Assembly: GCA_964550635.1 (NCBI GenBank)
Contig: CAZJZV010000004.1
Coordinates: 1 to 64,000 of the forward strand
DNA from: RGIG4097 sp964550635
Lineage (GTDB): Bacteria > Bacillota > Clostridia > Christensenellales > CAG-917
Direction: 5' to 3'
DNA: 64,000 bases
The translations under genes were made by a program, and so were the position numbers. Below are positions 7,936 through 16,794 of the stretch, piece by piece; position 1 is the stretch's first letter, and each line of letters opens with the position of its first letter. The notes under the pieces are model-generated. The model was not told the DNA's origin. It ran no database searches and saw only the letters and a list, made by a program, of their open reading frames with translations.

Positions 7936-8421
7936 TTATACACCGTCTTCACAGAAAACAAGTTTTGCATTGTCCATATTTTTGTGTACGACGGTTGAGA
8001 AGTGCTCGAACATTTCTCGTTGGTCATCGTGGCTCAACTCATCGAATGCGTCCGCGATTTCAAACCCCGCGGCAGTCAAATACGACTTTGCGCCTTTTGC
8101 GTTGATTTCGCCCGCCAAGTACATATCCGAGAAAAAGCATAGCATCTCGTCTTGCACTTTTTGAGAATGAACTATTGCATATTTGACTTCGTCGACCGCT
8201 CTTTTCCATTTTGCCTTGCCGCTTACAAAGTTGATGAGAAAGTTGATTTTGACGCCCAACTCTTTTGAGATACGCGTGAAATCTCTCCAACTCAAATCCC
8301 TTGCTACGTAGAATACTCCGCAAAGCACTTGCACAAAGTCCATGTCAAAGGTTTCTTTTGCACCATATATAGCGTTTTTTGCTCTTTCAGATCTTTCTTT
8401 TCGAGTCATATTCTTGTCCAT
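7936..8421 (-). CDS. hypothetical protein, helical, soluble
   Basis: A 161-residue charged, all-helical protein without membrane segments. A stretch around 50-75 (DFTRISKELGVKINFLINFV) could form a helix-turn-helix, but the match is weak. The start at 8421 has GGAGG 8 nt upstream. It is co-directional with the 62-residue gene behind it and the pair probably forms an operon. I do not recognise the family. Confidence 0.6.
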   Translation of the reverse strand: MDKNMTRKERSERAKNAIYGAKETFDMDFVQVLCGVFYVARDLSWRDFTRISKELGVKINFLINFVSGKAKWKRAVDEVKYAIVHSQKVQDEMLCFFSDMYLAGEINAKGAKSYLTAAGFEIADAFDELSHDDQREMFEHFSTVVHKNMDNAKLVFCEDGV

Positions 8422-8451
8422 TTTTTTAACCTCCGTAAATCACCGCGTTTC

Positions 8452-8640
8452 TCACTCTTCCCAAGAAATCCAATGGCCGTTTCTCCACTCCGGGTCTGTG
8501 AGTTCTAAACAATATCTTTTCTTATCGGACCAGATTTTTTCAAGGTATTCAGTCCCGAACTTGTCGAATTGTTTTGCCCATTCCAACTGTTCTTTCGTGC
8601 ATTTTGTAAAGTGTGTTCCTTCTTTGATCAATTTTTTCAT
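8452..8640 (-). CDS. small hypothetical protein (62 residues)
   Basis: ATG at 8640 follows GGAGG with a 5-nt gap. The frame is open further upstream but without a better site. The product is small, charged and Trp-rich at the C-terminus (DPEWRNGHWISWEE). A promoter TTGACA (8820-8815), 18 bp, TATCGT (8796-8791) lies 150 bp upstream. No family was recognised. Confidence 0.55.
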   Translation of the reverse strand: MKKLIKEGTHFTKCTKEQLEWAKQFDKFGTEYLEKIWSDKKRYCLELTDPEWRNGHWISWEE

Positions 8641-8942
8641 ATTAACCTCCACGTTTAGGCATTTTTGATTTTTACTGCCTTTCTTGCCTTTATTGTAGCC
8701 CACGACAAGTGTGAAAAAATACCCCTTCTTGGGTGTAAAATCAACTTTTTTTGGATTTTTTTTCAAATTCCGAAGTTGCCGCCCTACACTACGATACGAA
8801 AAACGGACTACAAATGTCAATGGGGTTTGGAAAAATCGTTTTATCAGTCGAAAGCGGTTTCAATGAAAATCATCCGTTTTTTTACATTCTAAACCATTGA
8901 TTAACCAAATATCATTTCCAAAATTTTTTTTGCAAACAAACG

Positions 8943-8970
8943 AAAAACGCACGACTTCGTGCGTTTTCTT
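8943..8970 (-). terminator. terminator of the hydrolase lipoprotein gene
   Basis: Stem AAAACGCACGA/TCGTGCGTTTT with loop AG and flanking T-run. The stretch 8821-8942 shows nothing else. Confidence 0.8.
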
Positions 8971-9011
8971 TTGAATTTTAGGTTGATTTTCACGCTTTCT
9001 GCGTGCTATGC

Positions 9012-9758
9012 TCACTTTGACGACGTCACCTTTTTCAAGAATGCAAGCACGTATTCCGTCGTTTTCACTTTTTGCTCCGCTTTCACCGACTCGTCAACGG
9101 GACCGTCGTTGAAAAATCCCAACATTGTATCGTTGTCGTTGGTGCTAAAACTCATATGACAACCTGCAAGCATATGCTCTTCCCTGCTTTCAGGCAGTCT
9201 TTCTTTCGCTTCCGCTTTCATCGTAGCACTCAATACACCGTCGTTTTCCGCTTCGAGAAGAAGCACGGGCAAGTCCGAATCCGCAAGCGAATAGCCGTCA
9301 AACGTCAACGGCGCAAGCAGGACTACTCCCGCAACCTTATCCGCGTTTTCAACGGTGCGCCTAATCCCTGCCCCACCGCCTTGAGAATGTCCGCCGATGA
9401 AGAATTTGACGTCGGGATAGGTCGCAAAAGTCGGATCTTCTTCGTCGTATTGCAAAAATGCAAACAAATTCGTGGATATGACCACAAGATAACCTTGTTT
9501 TGCAAGTGCGCTCGCAAGATACTCGTAACATTCGGGCGCAATCATCGTGCCAAGATAAAACAAAAATCCATACTCGGCAGTCACACCTTTCGGCGCATAC
9601 GTCACAAACGACTCGTCTTCCACGACTTCATATTCGTAGTCGTTGTCGGCAGAATAATTAATGCGATTCACATCGCCATTTTCGTTACACCCGAAAAACG
9701 CAAGCAAACACACCGCCAACACAACAATCGAAATAATACTAATAATTATTTTTCTCAT
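9012..9758 (-). CDS. alpha/beta-hydrolase lipoprotein
   Basis: The 248-residue protein begins with a lipoprotein signal (hydrophobic stretch 4-21, then LLAFFGC as lipobox, Cys 24). The mature part is an alpha/beta hydrolase with the nucleophile elbow GGHSQGGG, an acid in LLLEAENDGVL and a late His in GCHMSF. It most resembles dienelactone-hydrolase/PET-hydrolase-like secreted esterases. It would act at the outer face of the membrane on an ester or small lipid. It is a single-gene unit with GGAGATT upstream. Confidence 0.8.
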   Translation of the reverse strand: MRKIIISIISIVVLAVCLLAFFGCNENGDVNRINYSADNDYEYEVVEDESFVTYAPKGVTAEYGFLFYLGTMIAPECYEYLASALAKQGYLVVISTNLFAFLQYDEEDPTFATYPDVKFFIGGHSQGGGAGIRRTVENADKVAGVVLLAPLTFDGYSLADSDLPVLLLEAENDGVLSATMKAEAKERLPESREEHMLAGCHMSFSTNDNDTMLGFFNDGPVDESVKAEQKVKTTEYVLAFLKKVTSSK

Positions 9759-9876
9759 AATAATCTCCTATTCCTATTATACCAAACCTACCCCAACAGT
9801 CAATCCCCATATTTCCACCGCCTACAACGTGTCGGCGGATTACTTTTTGGGTTTGAAACACGATTATAAATAAATG

Positions 9877-9906
9877 AAAAGCCCGCCGAGAATGGCGGGC
9901 TTTTGT
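9877..9906 (-). terminator. terminator of the pyrophosphatase/lipid kinase unit
   Basis: Stem AAGCCCGCC/GGCGGGCTT, loop GAGAAT, T-run on both strands. Confidence 0.8.
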
Positions 9907-9956
9907 TTGTATTGCGGGTTTATGTGTTATTTTGAGTTGATTAAACGGCAGTTTGG

Positions 9957-10325
9957 TCAAGGCATAATGATTTCACTGTCGTGGAAACATTCTTGAAAGT
10001 CGATTGCTTTTGCGATTGCTTCTTTTGTGTAGCGGGTGCCGTCTGCCGCCGCAACCCATTTGCATTCATCGTCGTCGTAGCGGTGCACGACTGCGACAAC
10101 CACACCTTCAAAATAGGATAGCGGTTCTTTTTCGCCAAGCACGTAGACGTCTTGTTCTTCGCCGTCTCCGCCGATAAGTCCGTCGATATAGCCGTAGTTG
10201 ATAGGATAAAAAACACCCGCGTGTTTCGGGTGTTCTGCGCCGATGGGTCTATCCATCGTCACGCCGACGCGCCTACCGATAATATCGAGATAGGAGCGTT
10301 TGAGTTCGTCTGTGAGTGCCGTCAT
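9957..10325 (-). CDS. short inorganic-pyrophosphatase-like protein
   Basis: This 122-residue member of the short class of family I inorganic pyrophosphatases carries the substrate-site segment YPINYGYIDGLIGGDGEEQD (the counterpart of the YPxNYGxI...GDGDPLD motif). It lacks much of the usual 170-residue enzyme, so PPi hydrolysis is likely but not certain. Its start overlaps the stop of the upstream lipid kinase gene by 4 bp, so the two are translationally coupled. Confidence 0.75.
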   Translation of the reverse strand: MTALTDELKRSYLDIIGRRVGVTMDRPIGAEHPKHAGVFYPINYGYIDGLIGGDGEEQDVYVLGEKEPLSYFEGVVVAVVHRYDDDECKWVAAADGTRYTKEAIAKAIDFQECFHDSEIIMP

Positions 10326-11191
10326 CTGAACATCTTCAACTTGCCGTGCACGACTTCGATATCGAGTTTAGTATCTTCGATGATTTCGCCGTCGAGTTCA
10401 AAGCGACTGTCGTCAAGTGCTTCGATGGTGACTTTCTTTGCGGTGTATTCTCCGCCCCATTCGGTGCCGACGTGTTTGCCGGACAAGAATTTGGCAAGTC
10501 TAAAAATGATGATACTCTTCTTCATCTCGCTGACGTAGCCGACGTTGAGAATACCGTCGTCCACTACCGCACCGGGACAAATAGGTATACCACCACCGAT
10601 GAAACCGCCGTTGCCTACGCCAATCATGAATACACTCGTATCCATAGTTTTGCCGTCGAGAGTCAGGCGCAAGTGGTGGAAGCGGGTGTGAAGCAGAGTG
10701 TAGAACAACGAATAGTAATACGCCGCCTTACCTTTCAAAGTCTTGCAGGTTGCGTACTTCAAAAGGACGTCCACGTCCATACCGCCGCCGCCTACGTTCA
10801 AGCAGCGATATTTGCCGAGTTCCATATAATCCACGTAGCCGACGTTTCCGCCGAGAATGGTATCGATCGCCTTATCGACGTCCGCGGAATGCCCCGACTT
10901 TTTGATGAAGTCGTTACCGCTTCCGCAAGCGACGAGTCCGAGAGTAACGTTGTCGAAATTCTCGATTCCGCAAAGCACTTCGTGGAATGAGCCGTCTCCG
11001 CCCATAGCGATAATATTCGTATCGGGAACGAGAGAAAGTTCGCGTGCGATTTCGGTAGCGTGACCTGCGCGCTCCGTCTCGTGCACGACGTATTCGACGC
11101 CCGCCTTATCCAATCTATCTTTGACTTGCTGTAAGGCTTTCAAGGTTTTACCCTTACCGCCCGTAGGGTTCACGATAATATGGTATATCAT
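10322..11191 (-). CDS. diacylglycerol/lipid kinase (DagK/LCB5 family)
   Basis: The 289-residue protein has the diacylglycerol kinase catalytic domain: NPTGGKGKT near the N-terminus, the nucleotide loop MGGDGSFHEVLCG, and VACGSGNDF. This soluble or peripheral enzyme phosphorylates membrane diacylglycerol to recycle it into phospholipid synthesis. The start at 11191 has GGAGGAG 4-5 nt upstream. The TTG at 11203 would include that binding site. It is the first gene of a pair with the pyrophosphatase. Confidence 0.85.
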   Translation of the reverse strand: MIYHIIVNPTGGKGKTLKALQQVKDRLDKAGVEYVVHETERAGHATEIARELSLVPDTNIIAMGGDGSFHEVLCGIENFDNVTLGLVACGSGNDFIKKSGHSADVDKAIDTILGGNVGYVDYMELGKYRCLNVGGGGMDVDVLLKYATCKTLKGKAAYYYSLFYTLLHTRFHHLRLTLDGKTMDTSVFMIGVGNGGFIGGGIPICPGAVVDDGILNVGYVSEMKKSIIIFRLAKFLSGKHVGTEWGGEYTAKKVTIEALDDSRFELDGEIIEDTKLDIEVVHGKLKMFR

Positions 11192-11315
11192 AAACTCCTC
11201 CAAAAACGTATTTCTATATGATATATTAACACTTCCACCCCGCTATGTCAAAAGTTTTTGAACATTTCTCTAAAAATGTTGAAAAACTTTTCTCTCGAAA
11301 CTATACTTCGATACG

Positions 11316-11344
11316 AAAAAACCCCGCCTATGCGGGGCTTTTTT
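11316..11344 (-). terminator. terminator of the LRR lipoprotein gene
   Basis: Stem AAAAAACCCCGC/GCGGGGCTTTTTT with loop CTAT. Confidence 0.85.
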
Positions 11345-11359
11345 GGATACGATTTCCCA

Positions 11360-13228
11360 TCACGGTCTTATCGTAGAGTCTTTACATTTAATTTCTTTTA
11401 ATGAAGTCTTTCCGCTCCATTGTTCGCCCTTTACAATGTCGTTCCAATCTTTTGTATCTCCATCTATTTTGATGCACACAAGGCCTGTGCAACCGTAGAA
11501 TGCATACGGCGAAATACTATATGTAGTCAAGTAGTCGAGTTTGATTGTTGTATTTTCAGGCATAACACCCTTATACTTGCACAATATCAAGTCAAAATAC
11601 ACCAGTCCGTTTGCTTGCTTTTCAAACCACGCCGTATACGTCAAAGCATCTCTACCAATGATTTTAATTTTACTACTTTCACCGCCACCTGCAATTGTGG
11701 CAAGTTTGGTGCAGTTATTGAACGCAAAGTCGCCTATGGTTTCAACGGCATCGGGAATTGCTATCGTCGCAAGTTCAGAACAACCATCAAACGCTCTCGC
11801 TCCAATCGTTCCGACCTTGCTCGGTATTGTCACGTTGGAGAGTTGAGAACAACCTTCAAAGAGTTTGTTCTCAATATTGGTAATTTCACTCGGAAGGGTT
11901 GCGCTCTTCAAACTGCTACATCCTGAAAATGCGCTGTATTCTATACTCGTAACGCTATCGGGAATGACTATGCTACCGATAGACGAACAATTTGCAAATG
12001 CATTGTTTCCAATCGCAGTTATACCGTCGGGAATGGTAACCGCAGTTATTCCGCTACAGTCTTTGAACGCTCTGTTGGGGATTTCGTCGCCACCGTTAAT
12101 GACGATTTCACAGGAAACTGCTTTTGCCTGTTTTGCGACTTCACCGACAACCTCTGCAGAACCGGTTATTTTCTTTACGCCACTGCAATTTTCAAAAGTC
12201 AGGAAGTCTATGCTAGTAATAGCGGCTGGGATTTCAATTTCTTCCATTGACGTGCAATTTTCAAACGCGTGCTTTCCAATGCTCGTCACGCTCGAAGGAA
12301 TATCAATATCAAGTTTGCTACAACCCGAAAACGCATATTCGCCTATCTCCGTCAAACCGTCCAATGACTTCACAGGCAAAGAGTATATGTCTGTATAAAA
12401 TTCCGTAAGTTCAGTACAACCAGAAAATGCATAATCTCCTATTAGAAGGATTGATCCACCTACGGCAAGCCCCGATATATTAGAATTAAGAAACGCTCTT
12501 TCGTCAATAGCAACATAACTGCCATACGCAAAAACCGCCTGTTCTTCCAGAGTCACTTCTCTAAATGCGCCGGCGCCGATTACCCACACACTAGACGGCA
12601 ATTCTATTTTGTTCAGTGAAAATCCATAGTACGCCTCTTCTCCAATCCCAAAAACACCGGCAGGGATAATTCCGGAAGTCGTGCCGTGAATTATGATTTC
12701 CAGAATGCCACCGGCTATAGAAAGTTTTTCCATAAGGCAACCGCCTTTTGAGTAATATTTCGGATTTTCGCCGGCAACAGTGAAAGATTCAACGACGGTG
12801 CAGAGTTCAAACGCTTTACTTCCTATTTCAGACACGCTTGCTGGAATATCAATCGTTTCAAGCGCACTGCACTTTCTAAATGCCTTTTCGCCGATGCTCT
12901 CGACGCCGTTTTCGATGACGACAGATTTCAAGTTTGCACAATCGGCAAATGCCCACGAATCAATTCCCTTGACGGCTATATCGTTGATCATCTCGGGAAC
13001 GGTCACGGATTCAAGACTATCGTCTACGTCCACAACGTAATAATGCGACACCTTTATGTCATCGCCGTTTTCGTCTTTTTCATAGGTGACTTCTTCTCTC
13101 AAATACAAACCGCTATCCGCGTCGTAAATAGGCTTGACTTCGGGATCTTCGTTTTTGTTGCAAGCGACGAGTCCGAACACCAAGAGAGCGACCGCCAATA
13201 CGAGCAAAACTTTTCTTAATTTTCTCAT
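11360..13228 (-). CDS. BspA-type leucine-rich-repeat lipoprotein
   Basis: The 622-residue surface protein starts with a clear lipoprotein signal (lipobox LVAC, Cys 23). About 17 copies of the BspA/LRR_5 repeat follow (pattern IGxxAFxxCxxLxxIxIPxSV), filling residues 75-600. Repeats around 195-245 are degenerate. Such proteins present a long curved solenoid outside the cell and usually mediate adhesion or ligand capture. The start has GGAG 7 nt upstream. The gene faces a 69-residue XRE repressor across a control region whose divergent promoters share their -35 boxes (13317-13367), so it is likely repressed by that protein. Confidence 0.9.
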   Translation of the reverse strand: MRKLRKVLLVLAVALLVFGLVACNKNEDPEVKPIYDADSGLYLREEVTYEKDENGDDIKVSHYYVVDVDDSLESVTVPEMINDIAVKGIDSWAFADCANLKSVVIENGVESIGEKAFRKCSALETIDIPASVSEIGSKAFELCTVVESFTVAGENPKYYSKGGCLMEKLSIAGGILEIIIHGTTSGIIPAGVFGIGEEAYYGFSLNKIELPSSVWVIGAGAFREVTLEEQAVFAYGSYVAIDERAFLNSNISGLAVGGSILLIGDYAFSGCTELTEFYTDIYSLPVKSLDGLTEIGEYAFSGCSKLDIDIPSSVTSIGKHAFENCTSMEEIEIPAAITSIDFLTFENCSGVKKITGSAEVVGEVAKQAKAVSCEIVINGGDEIPNRAFKDCSGITAVTIPDGITAIGNNAFANCSSIGSIVIPDSVTSIEYSAFSGCSSLKSATLPSEITNIENKLFEGCSQLSNVTIPSKVGTIGARAFDGCSELATIAIPDAVETIGDFAFNNCTKLATIAGGGESSKIKIIGRDALTYTAWFEKQANGLVYFDLILCKYKGVMPENTTIKLDYLTTYSISPYAFYGCTGLVCIKIDGDTKDWNDIVKGEQWSGKTSLKEIKCKDSTIRP

Positions 13229-13316
13229 ACTTTTCTCCTTTCACGGAAACAATTTTCACGCGTGCGCGATTTAATTTGTAATTAATAAAAACCTATTTCC
13301 GTTAAATAATAATATT

Positions 13317-13367
13317 ATTGTAGTCATTTTTATGACTATTGTCAAGATGTAGACTACATTTTACAAT
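13317..13367. promoter_or_regulatory. overlapping divergent promoters with two palindromic operators
   Basis: Leftward promoter (LRR gene): TTGACA (13345-13340), 17 bp, TACAAT (13322-13317). Rightward promoter (XRE gene): TTGTCA (13339-13344), 17 bp, TACAAT (13362-13367), then 6 nt to the ATG. The perfect inverted repeat TAGTCAT-TTTT-ATGACTA (13321-13338) fills the leftward spacer, and the palindrome ATGTAG-A-CTACAT (13347-13359) fills the rightward spacer. Confidence 0.8.
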
Positions 13368-13373
13368 AAAAAT

Positions 13374-13583
13374 ATGATATCCTATGAACCGTTTTGGAAA
13401 ACGATGAAACAGAAAGGCGAGTCGACGTATTCGCTAATTGAAAAGCACGGAATAAGTAGCGCGACAATAGACAGGCTAAGAAAAGGGAAAGGAATTAGCA
13501 CGGCAAAAGTAAATGATTTGTGCAAAATACTCGATTGCAACGTATCAGAGATCATCGAATACGTGCCCGATAATGAAAAATAA
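13374..13583 (+). CDS. small XRE-family (Cro/CI) repressor
   Basis: The 69-residue protein is just a helix-turn-helix domain of the YozG/Cro type (KHGISSATIDRLRKGKGIST, then LCKILDCNVSEIIEY). It should bind the palindromes in its own promoter and in that of the divergent LRR lipoprotein. No ribosome binding site is present. The -10 box TACAAT ends 6 nt before the ATG, so the mRNA is probably leaderless. A terminator follows directly. Confidence 0.85.
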   Translation: MISYEPFWKTMKQKGESTYSLIEKHGISSATIDRLRKGKGISTAKVNDLCKILDCNVSEIIEYVPDNEK

Positions 13584-13608
13584 GCCCGACTATGTCGGGT
13601 TTTGTTTT
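13584..13608 (+). terminator. terminator of the XRE gene
   Basis: Stem GCCCGAC/GTCGGGT followed by TTTGTTTT. Confidence 0.75.
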
Positions 13609-13682
13609 ACGCAAAAACACGTCATCTTGCGCAGTTATTGCCGTAATTATTTGAAAAACTGCCGATTTAATTGCGACATAAG

Positions 13683-13713
13683 AAAATCCCGACACGGTGT
13701 GTCGGGATTTTTG
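13683..13713 (-). terminator. terminator of the iron alcohol dehydrogenase gene
   Basis: Stem AAAATCCCGACAC/GTGTCGGGATTTTT. Confidence 0.8.
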
Positions 13714-13732
13714 GGTTTTTGGAATTTGCCAA

Positions 13733-14962
13733 TTACATGATTTGACGGTAGATGGCTTCGATTTCCTTTTTGCCCCAGACTTGAGGACAAGGATAAAGGG
13801 GATTAGCTTCCGAATATGCGTGGTCGATCATGCGAGGGAGATCTTCTTCTTTGATGAGTTGGGAACCGTCTTTCGCTCTGATCTTGGTGGGAACGTTCAT
13901 GGATGCGTTGAGATCATCAATCCATTGGATGAACGCTTTCGCTTTGCAGGATGCGCATTCGCCCTGGATGCCGATGACGTCTGCGAGTTGTGCGAGTTTC
14001 TTCTCTGCGGACTTGCCGTATGCTTTGAGAACGTAAGGAAGGATGACTGCGTTCGCAAGACCGTGAGGCACGCCGTATTCACCGCCGAGGGTGTGTGCGA
14101 CTGCGTGGACGTATCCGACGTATGCACGAGTGAACGCCTTGCCTGCAAGGTATGCTGCTTTTTGCATATTGTTACGTGCAGTGAGGTTCTTGGGTTCATC
14201 ATACGCGAGCTTGAGGTTGTCGTGGATGAGTTTTACTGCTTCGATAGCGTCCTTCTTGGTTTGTGCAGTGTTTTCACCGCCGATATATGCTTCGACTGCG
14301 TGAGTCAATGCGTCCATACCGGTCGTGGAAGTGATGTGGGGAGGAAGTCCGATTGTGAGATCGGGATCCATAACGACGTATCTCGGAATGAGGAACGGGT
14401 CGTTGATGGGGTATTTTTCGTGGGTTTCAGGATTGGAGATAACCGCTGCGAGAGTTGCTTCGGAACCGGTGCCGGACGTGGTGGGGATTGCGACCAACGG
14501 TGCGGGGAATCTCTTCATGATCTTGATGAGACCTTTCATTTGCGGAACGGACTTTTTGGGTTTTGCAACTCTTGCGCCGATGATCTTCGCGCAGTCCATT
14601 GCGGAGCCGCCGCCGAGTGCTACGATGACGTCGCAGTTGTTCTCTTTGAACATCTTAAGACCGCCTTCGATATTGCCGATGGTGGGATTGGGAACGACTT
14701 CGTGGTAAACGCAAGCGCTCATACCTTCCGCCTTGCACGCTTCAAGGATAGGGGTGTGCATACCGAGGTTGTAAAGACCGCCGTCGGTGACGATAAGGAT
14801 GCTCTTGAATCCCTTGGATTTCAAGAACTTGGGAAGCTCTTTGACGCTGCCGGAGCCCGAAAGAGTTTTTTCATTTTGGTTCCAAGGAACGAGCCACATA
14901 AGGCACCATGCCGCTTTTTGGAACACTCTGCAACCAAATTTGTAAAGAGGATTAACGCTCAT
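13733..14962 (-). CDS. iron-containing alcohol dehydrogenase
   Basis: The 409-residue group III alcohol dehydrogenase oxidises or reduces an alcohol/aldehyde pair with NAD(P)H. It shows the nucleotide site GGGSAMDCAK, the family signature TTSGTGSEAT, and metal ligands in MDALTHAVEAY, YVHAVAHTLGG and GVPHGLANA. The N-terminal 35 residues are Trp/Cys-rich and longer than usual. The start has AGGAGG 8 nt upstream. It is monocistronic. Butanol-, propanediol- or lactaldehyde-type substrates are all possible. Confidence 0.9.
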   Translation of the reverse strand: MSVNPLYKFGCRVFQKAAWCLMWLVPWNQNEKTLSGSGSVKELPKFLKSKGFKSILIVTDGGLYNLGMHTPILEACKAEGMSACVYHEVVPNPTIGNIEGGLKMFKENNCDVIVALGGGSAMDCAKIIGARVAKPKKSVPQMKGLIKIMKRFPAPLVAIPTTSGTGSEATLAAVISNPETHEKYPINDPFLIPRYVVMDPDLTIGLPPHITSTTGMDALTHAVEAYIGGENTAQTKKDAIEAVKLIHDNLKLAYDEPKNLTARNNMQKAAYLAGKAFTRAYVGYVHAVAHTLGGEYGVPHGLANAVILPYVLKAYGKSAEKKLAQLADVIGIQGECASCKAKAFIQWIDDLNASMNVPTKIRAKDGSQLIKEEDLPRMIDHAYSEANPLYPCPQVWGKKEIEAIYRQIM

Positions 14963-15116
14963 ACAATTTGCCTCCTGAATTTAAGGAAATAACCTTAGGT
15001 ATATTTTTATGCATATATTATATAATCAAATTCCGAATTTAGCAAGCAATAAGTTTACTATTTTACTTGCAATCGCTATTCCGCACCCGAAATGACGGCG
15101 GACTCCCCTATTTGAC

Positions 15117-15145
15117 TTGCGGATAAACGCGTTCGATGGTATAAT
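15117..15145 (+). promoter_or_regulatory. promoter giving a leaderless mRNA for the HAD phosphatase
   Basis: TTGCGG (15117-15122), 17 bp, TATAAT (15140-15145), then GAAATT and the ATG at 15152. No Shine-Dalgarno sequence is present. Confidence 0.65.
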
Positions 15146-15151
15146 GAAATT

Positions 15152-15841
15152 ATGAAAAATTTGACCGTATTTGACCTTGACGGCACTCTTGCCGAACTCG
15201 GAAAGGGCGCGACGGCGGACACTATTGCGCTACTCAACGAACTCTCCACAAAATCTCGGATTGCGATTTCATCCGGGAAACCAACCTATTACCTTTGCGG
15301 ATTTGCCCGCCAACTCGGCGTGCCCGACGTCATATTGATCGGGGAAAACGGATGCACCGTACAGTTTGGAGTGGGCCTACCGCCGAGAGAAAACGTCATA
15401 CTCTGTTCATCCGACGAAGCAAGAGAAGAACTCGACTTCCTGAAAAACGGAATTATGCGCCTTCTCCCGAACGTGTGGACGCAACCAAATCAAATTATGT
15501 TCACCCCCTTCCCGACGAGCGAAGAAGAGTTTACGCTCATCCGCGGATTCGTCAAAGAGAATGCGGACAGACTCACCCACGTGGACTGCTACGAGCATTG
15601 CGACTCATTCGATTTCGTCCCCCACGGACACGACAAATACACCGCGCTCGAATATCTCGAAACGAGAATAGGCTCGACGAGAGAAAGCACGATTGCGGTC
15701 GGTGACGGAGTGAACGACTACCCCATGTTCAAATACGCGAAAACCTCCGTCGGCGTACACGTTTTCGACAGGTCGGCAGTCACCCACAATTTTGAAAAAA
15801 TCGACGACGCAATCTCTTTCATCATCGGATTGTTGAGTTGA
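15152..15841 (+). CDS. HAD-superfamily (Cof/IIB type) phosphatase
   Basis: The 229-residue hydrolase has the HAD motifs in order: FDLDGTLAE (nucleophile Asp), ISSGKPTYY (motif II), a Lys before the cap's end, and VGDGVNDYPMFKYA (motif IV). The cap domain between motifs II and III is of class IIB, as in sucrose-phosphate or phosphomannose phosphatases. The substrate is probably a sugar phosphate. It is monocistronic and probably translated from a leaderless mRNA. Confidence 0.85.
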   Translation: MKNLTVFDLDGTLAELGKGATADTIALLNELSTKSRIAISSGKPTYYLCGFARQLGVPDVILIGENGCTVQFGVGLPPRENVILCSSDEAREELDFLKNGIMRLLPNVWTQPNQIMFTPFPTSEEEFTLIRGFVKENADRLTHVDCYEHCDSFDFVPHGHDKYTALEYLETRIGSTRESTIAVGDGVNDYPMFKYAKTSVGVHVFDRSAVTHNFEKIDDAISFIIGLLS

Positions 15842-15852
15842 ACGAAAACAAC

Positions 15853-15901
15853 AAAAAAACGGCGTTTATCTGGTCTTATCCGACAGATAAACGCCGTTTT
15901 T
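15853..15901 (+). terminator. terminator of the HAD phosphatase gene
   Basis: Long stem AAAACGGCGTTTATCTG/CAGATAAACGCCGTTTT with loop GTCTTATCCGA and T-run. Confidence 0.9.
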
Positions 15902-16050
15902 CATTTATATAGCATTTTGATTTATGAGTTTTAGTTTTGCTTTTCAATGCAAAAATTCCGTGCTTTCAACGGCGACTTTTCCGCAAAATCGCACGTCGAT
16001 TTTCAAGGAATTTTCAAATCGTTTTTCAAAGACTTTTTGAAGACAAGCCG

Positions 16051-16617
16051 CTATTTTCCCGCTATGTTTTCAAGGGAAATAAAGTACTCCGTCAAGGTTT
16101 CTGGGGTGTCCTTGAATCCCGTTTTGTCCCAGTATTTCACTATCAAAATGAAACTCTCTTTCACAAGGTCAACCCGCAATTCTCTCGGCACTTCTCTCGT
16201 TTTCACAAAGCCGTTATCGACGCATGCCGTCGCAAATTCGTCAAGCGCGGAGCGCAGATATTCAAGGAATAAGTCCCTGCCCTGTGAAAGCAATATCGCG
16301 TGTATCAACGTCTTTTCGTCGTGCAAGTGGTAGAGTATGTGGGTGATGAAATGCTTGTAGTCAAACAGCGACGACTTCGAAAAATCGTGGCTCTTCTCTT
16401 CTTCGAGAGTGTGCGAAAACACGTGTCCGAATATAGTCGAGCATACCGATTTCAACAAGTCTTCTTTCGTCTTGTAGTGGGAATAAAAAGTGCTTCTCGC
16501 AACGCCCGACTTGTCAAGGACGTCTTGGATTCTCATATCTTCGTAGTCCTTTTCAAGCAACGCTTCCGCAAAAGCCTTATAGATTTTTTCGTTTGTCAGG
16601 GTGATTTTCTTATTCAC
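16051..16617 (-). CDS. TetR/AcrR-family regulator, divergent to the ABC importer
   Basis: The 188-residue protein has an N-terminal TetR domain (MRIQDVLDKSGVARSTFYSH) and a helical C-terminal domain. GTG at 16617 is preferred because AGGAGG lies 6 nt upstream. An ATG at 16638 would include that site. Its promoter is TTGACA (16666-16661), 18 bp, TATAAT (16642-16637). It faces the importer operon, so it probably represses that operon and itself. Confidence 0.85.
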   Translation of the reverse strand: MNKKITLTNEKIYKAFAEALLEKDYEDMRIQDVLDKSGVARSTFYSHYKTKEDLLKSVCSTIFGHVFSHTLEEEKSHDFSKSSLFDYKHFITHILYHLHDEKTLIHAILLSQGRDLFLEYLRSALDEFATACVDNGFVKTREVPRELRVDLVKESFILIVKYWDKTGFKDTPETLTEYFISLENIAGK

Positions 16618-16728
16618 GTCGCACCTCCTAAATCGCATTATACGATACTCCGTGTTCGATTGTCAATACGCGGTGTTTGATTTGTTGCGAGAAACAAAAC
16701 TATTTGTCCGTTTTGATTTTGTTTTCCG

Positions 16729-16788
16729 CGATTTAATCGAACATTTTTCGGATTTTTGTTTGCTATACTCTATATATAATGTTAGAAT
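16729..16788 (+). promoter_or_regulatory. promoter region of the ABC importer operon
   Basis: TTGCTA (16760-16765), 17 bp, TAGAAT (16783-16788), then 6 nt to the ATG at 16795, with no ribosome binding site. An alternative -10 TATAAT lies at about 16775. The 11-bp palindrome CGATT-T-AATCG (16729-16739) is a possible TetR operator. Confidence 0.55.
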
Positions 16789-16794
16789 GTTTAT

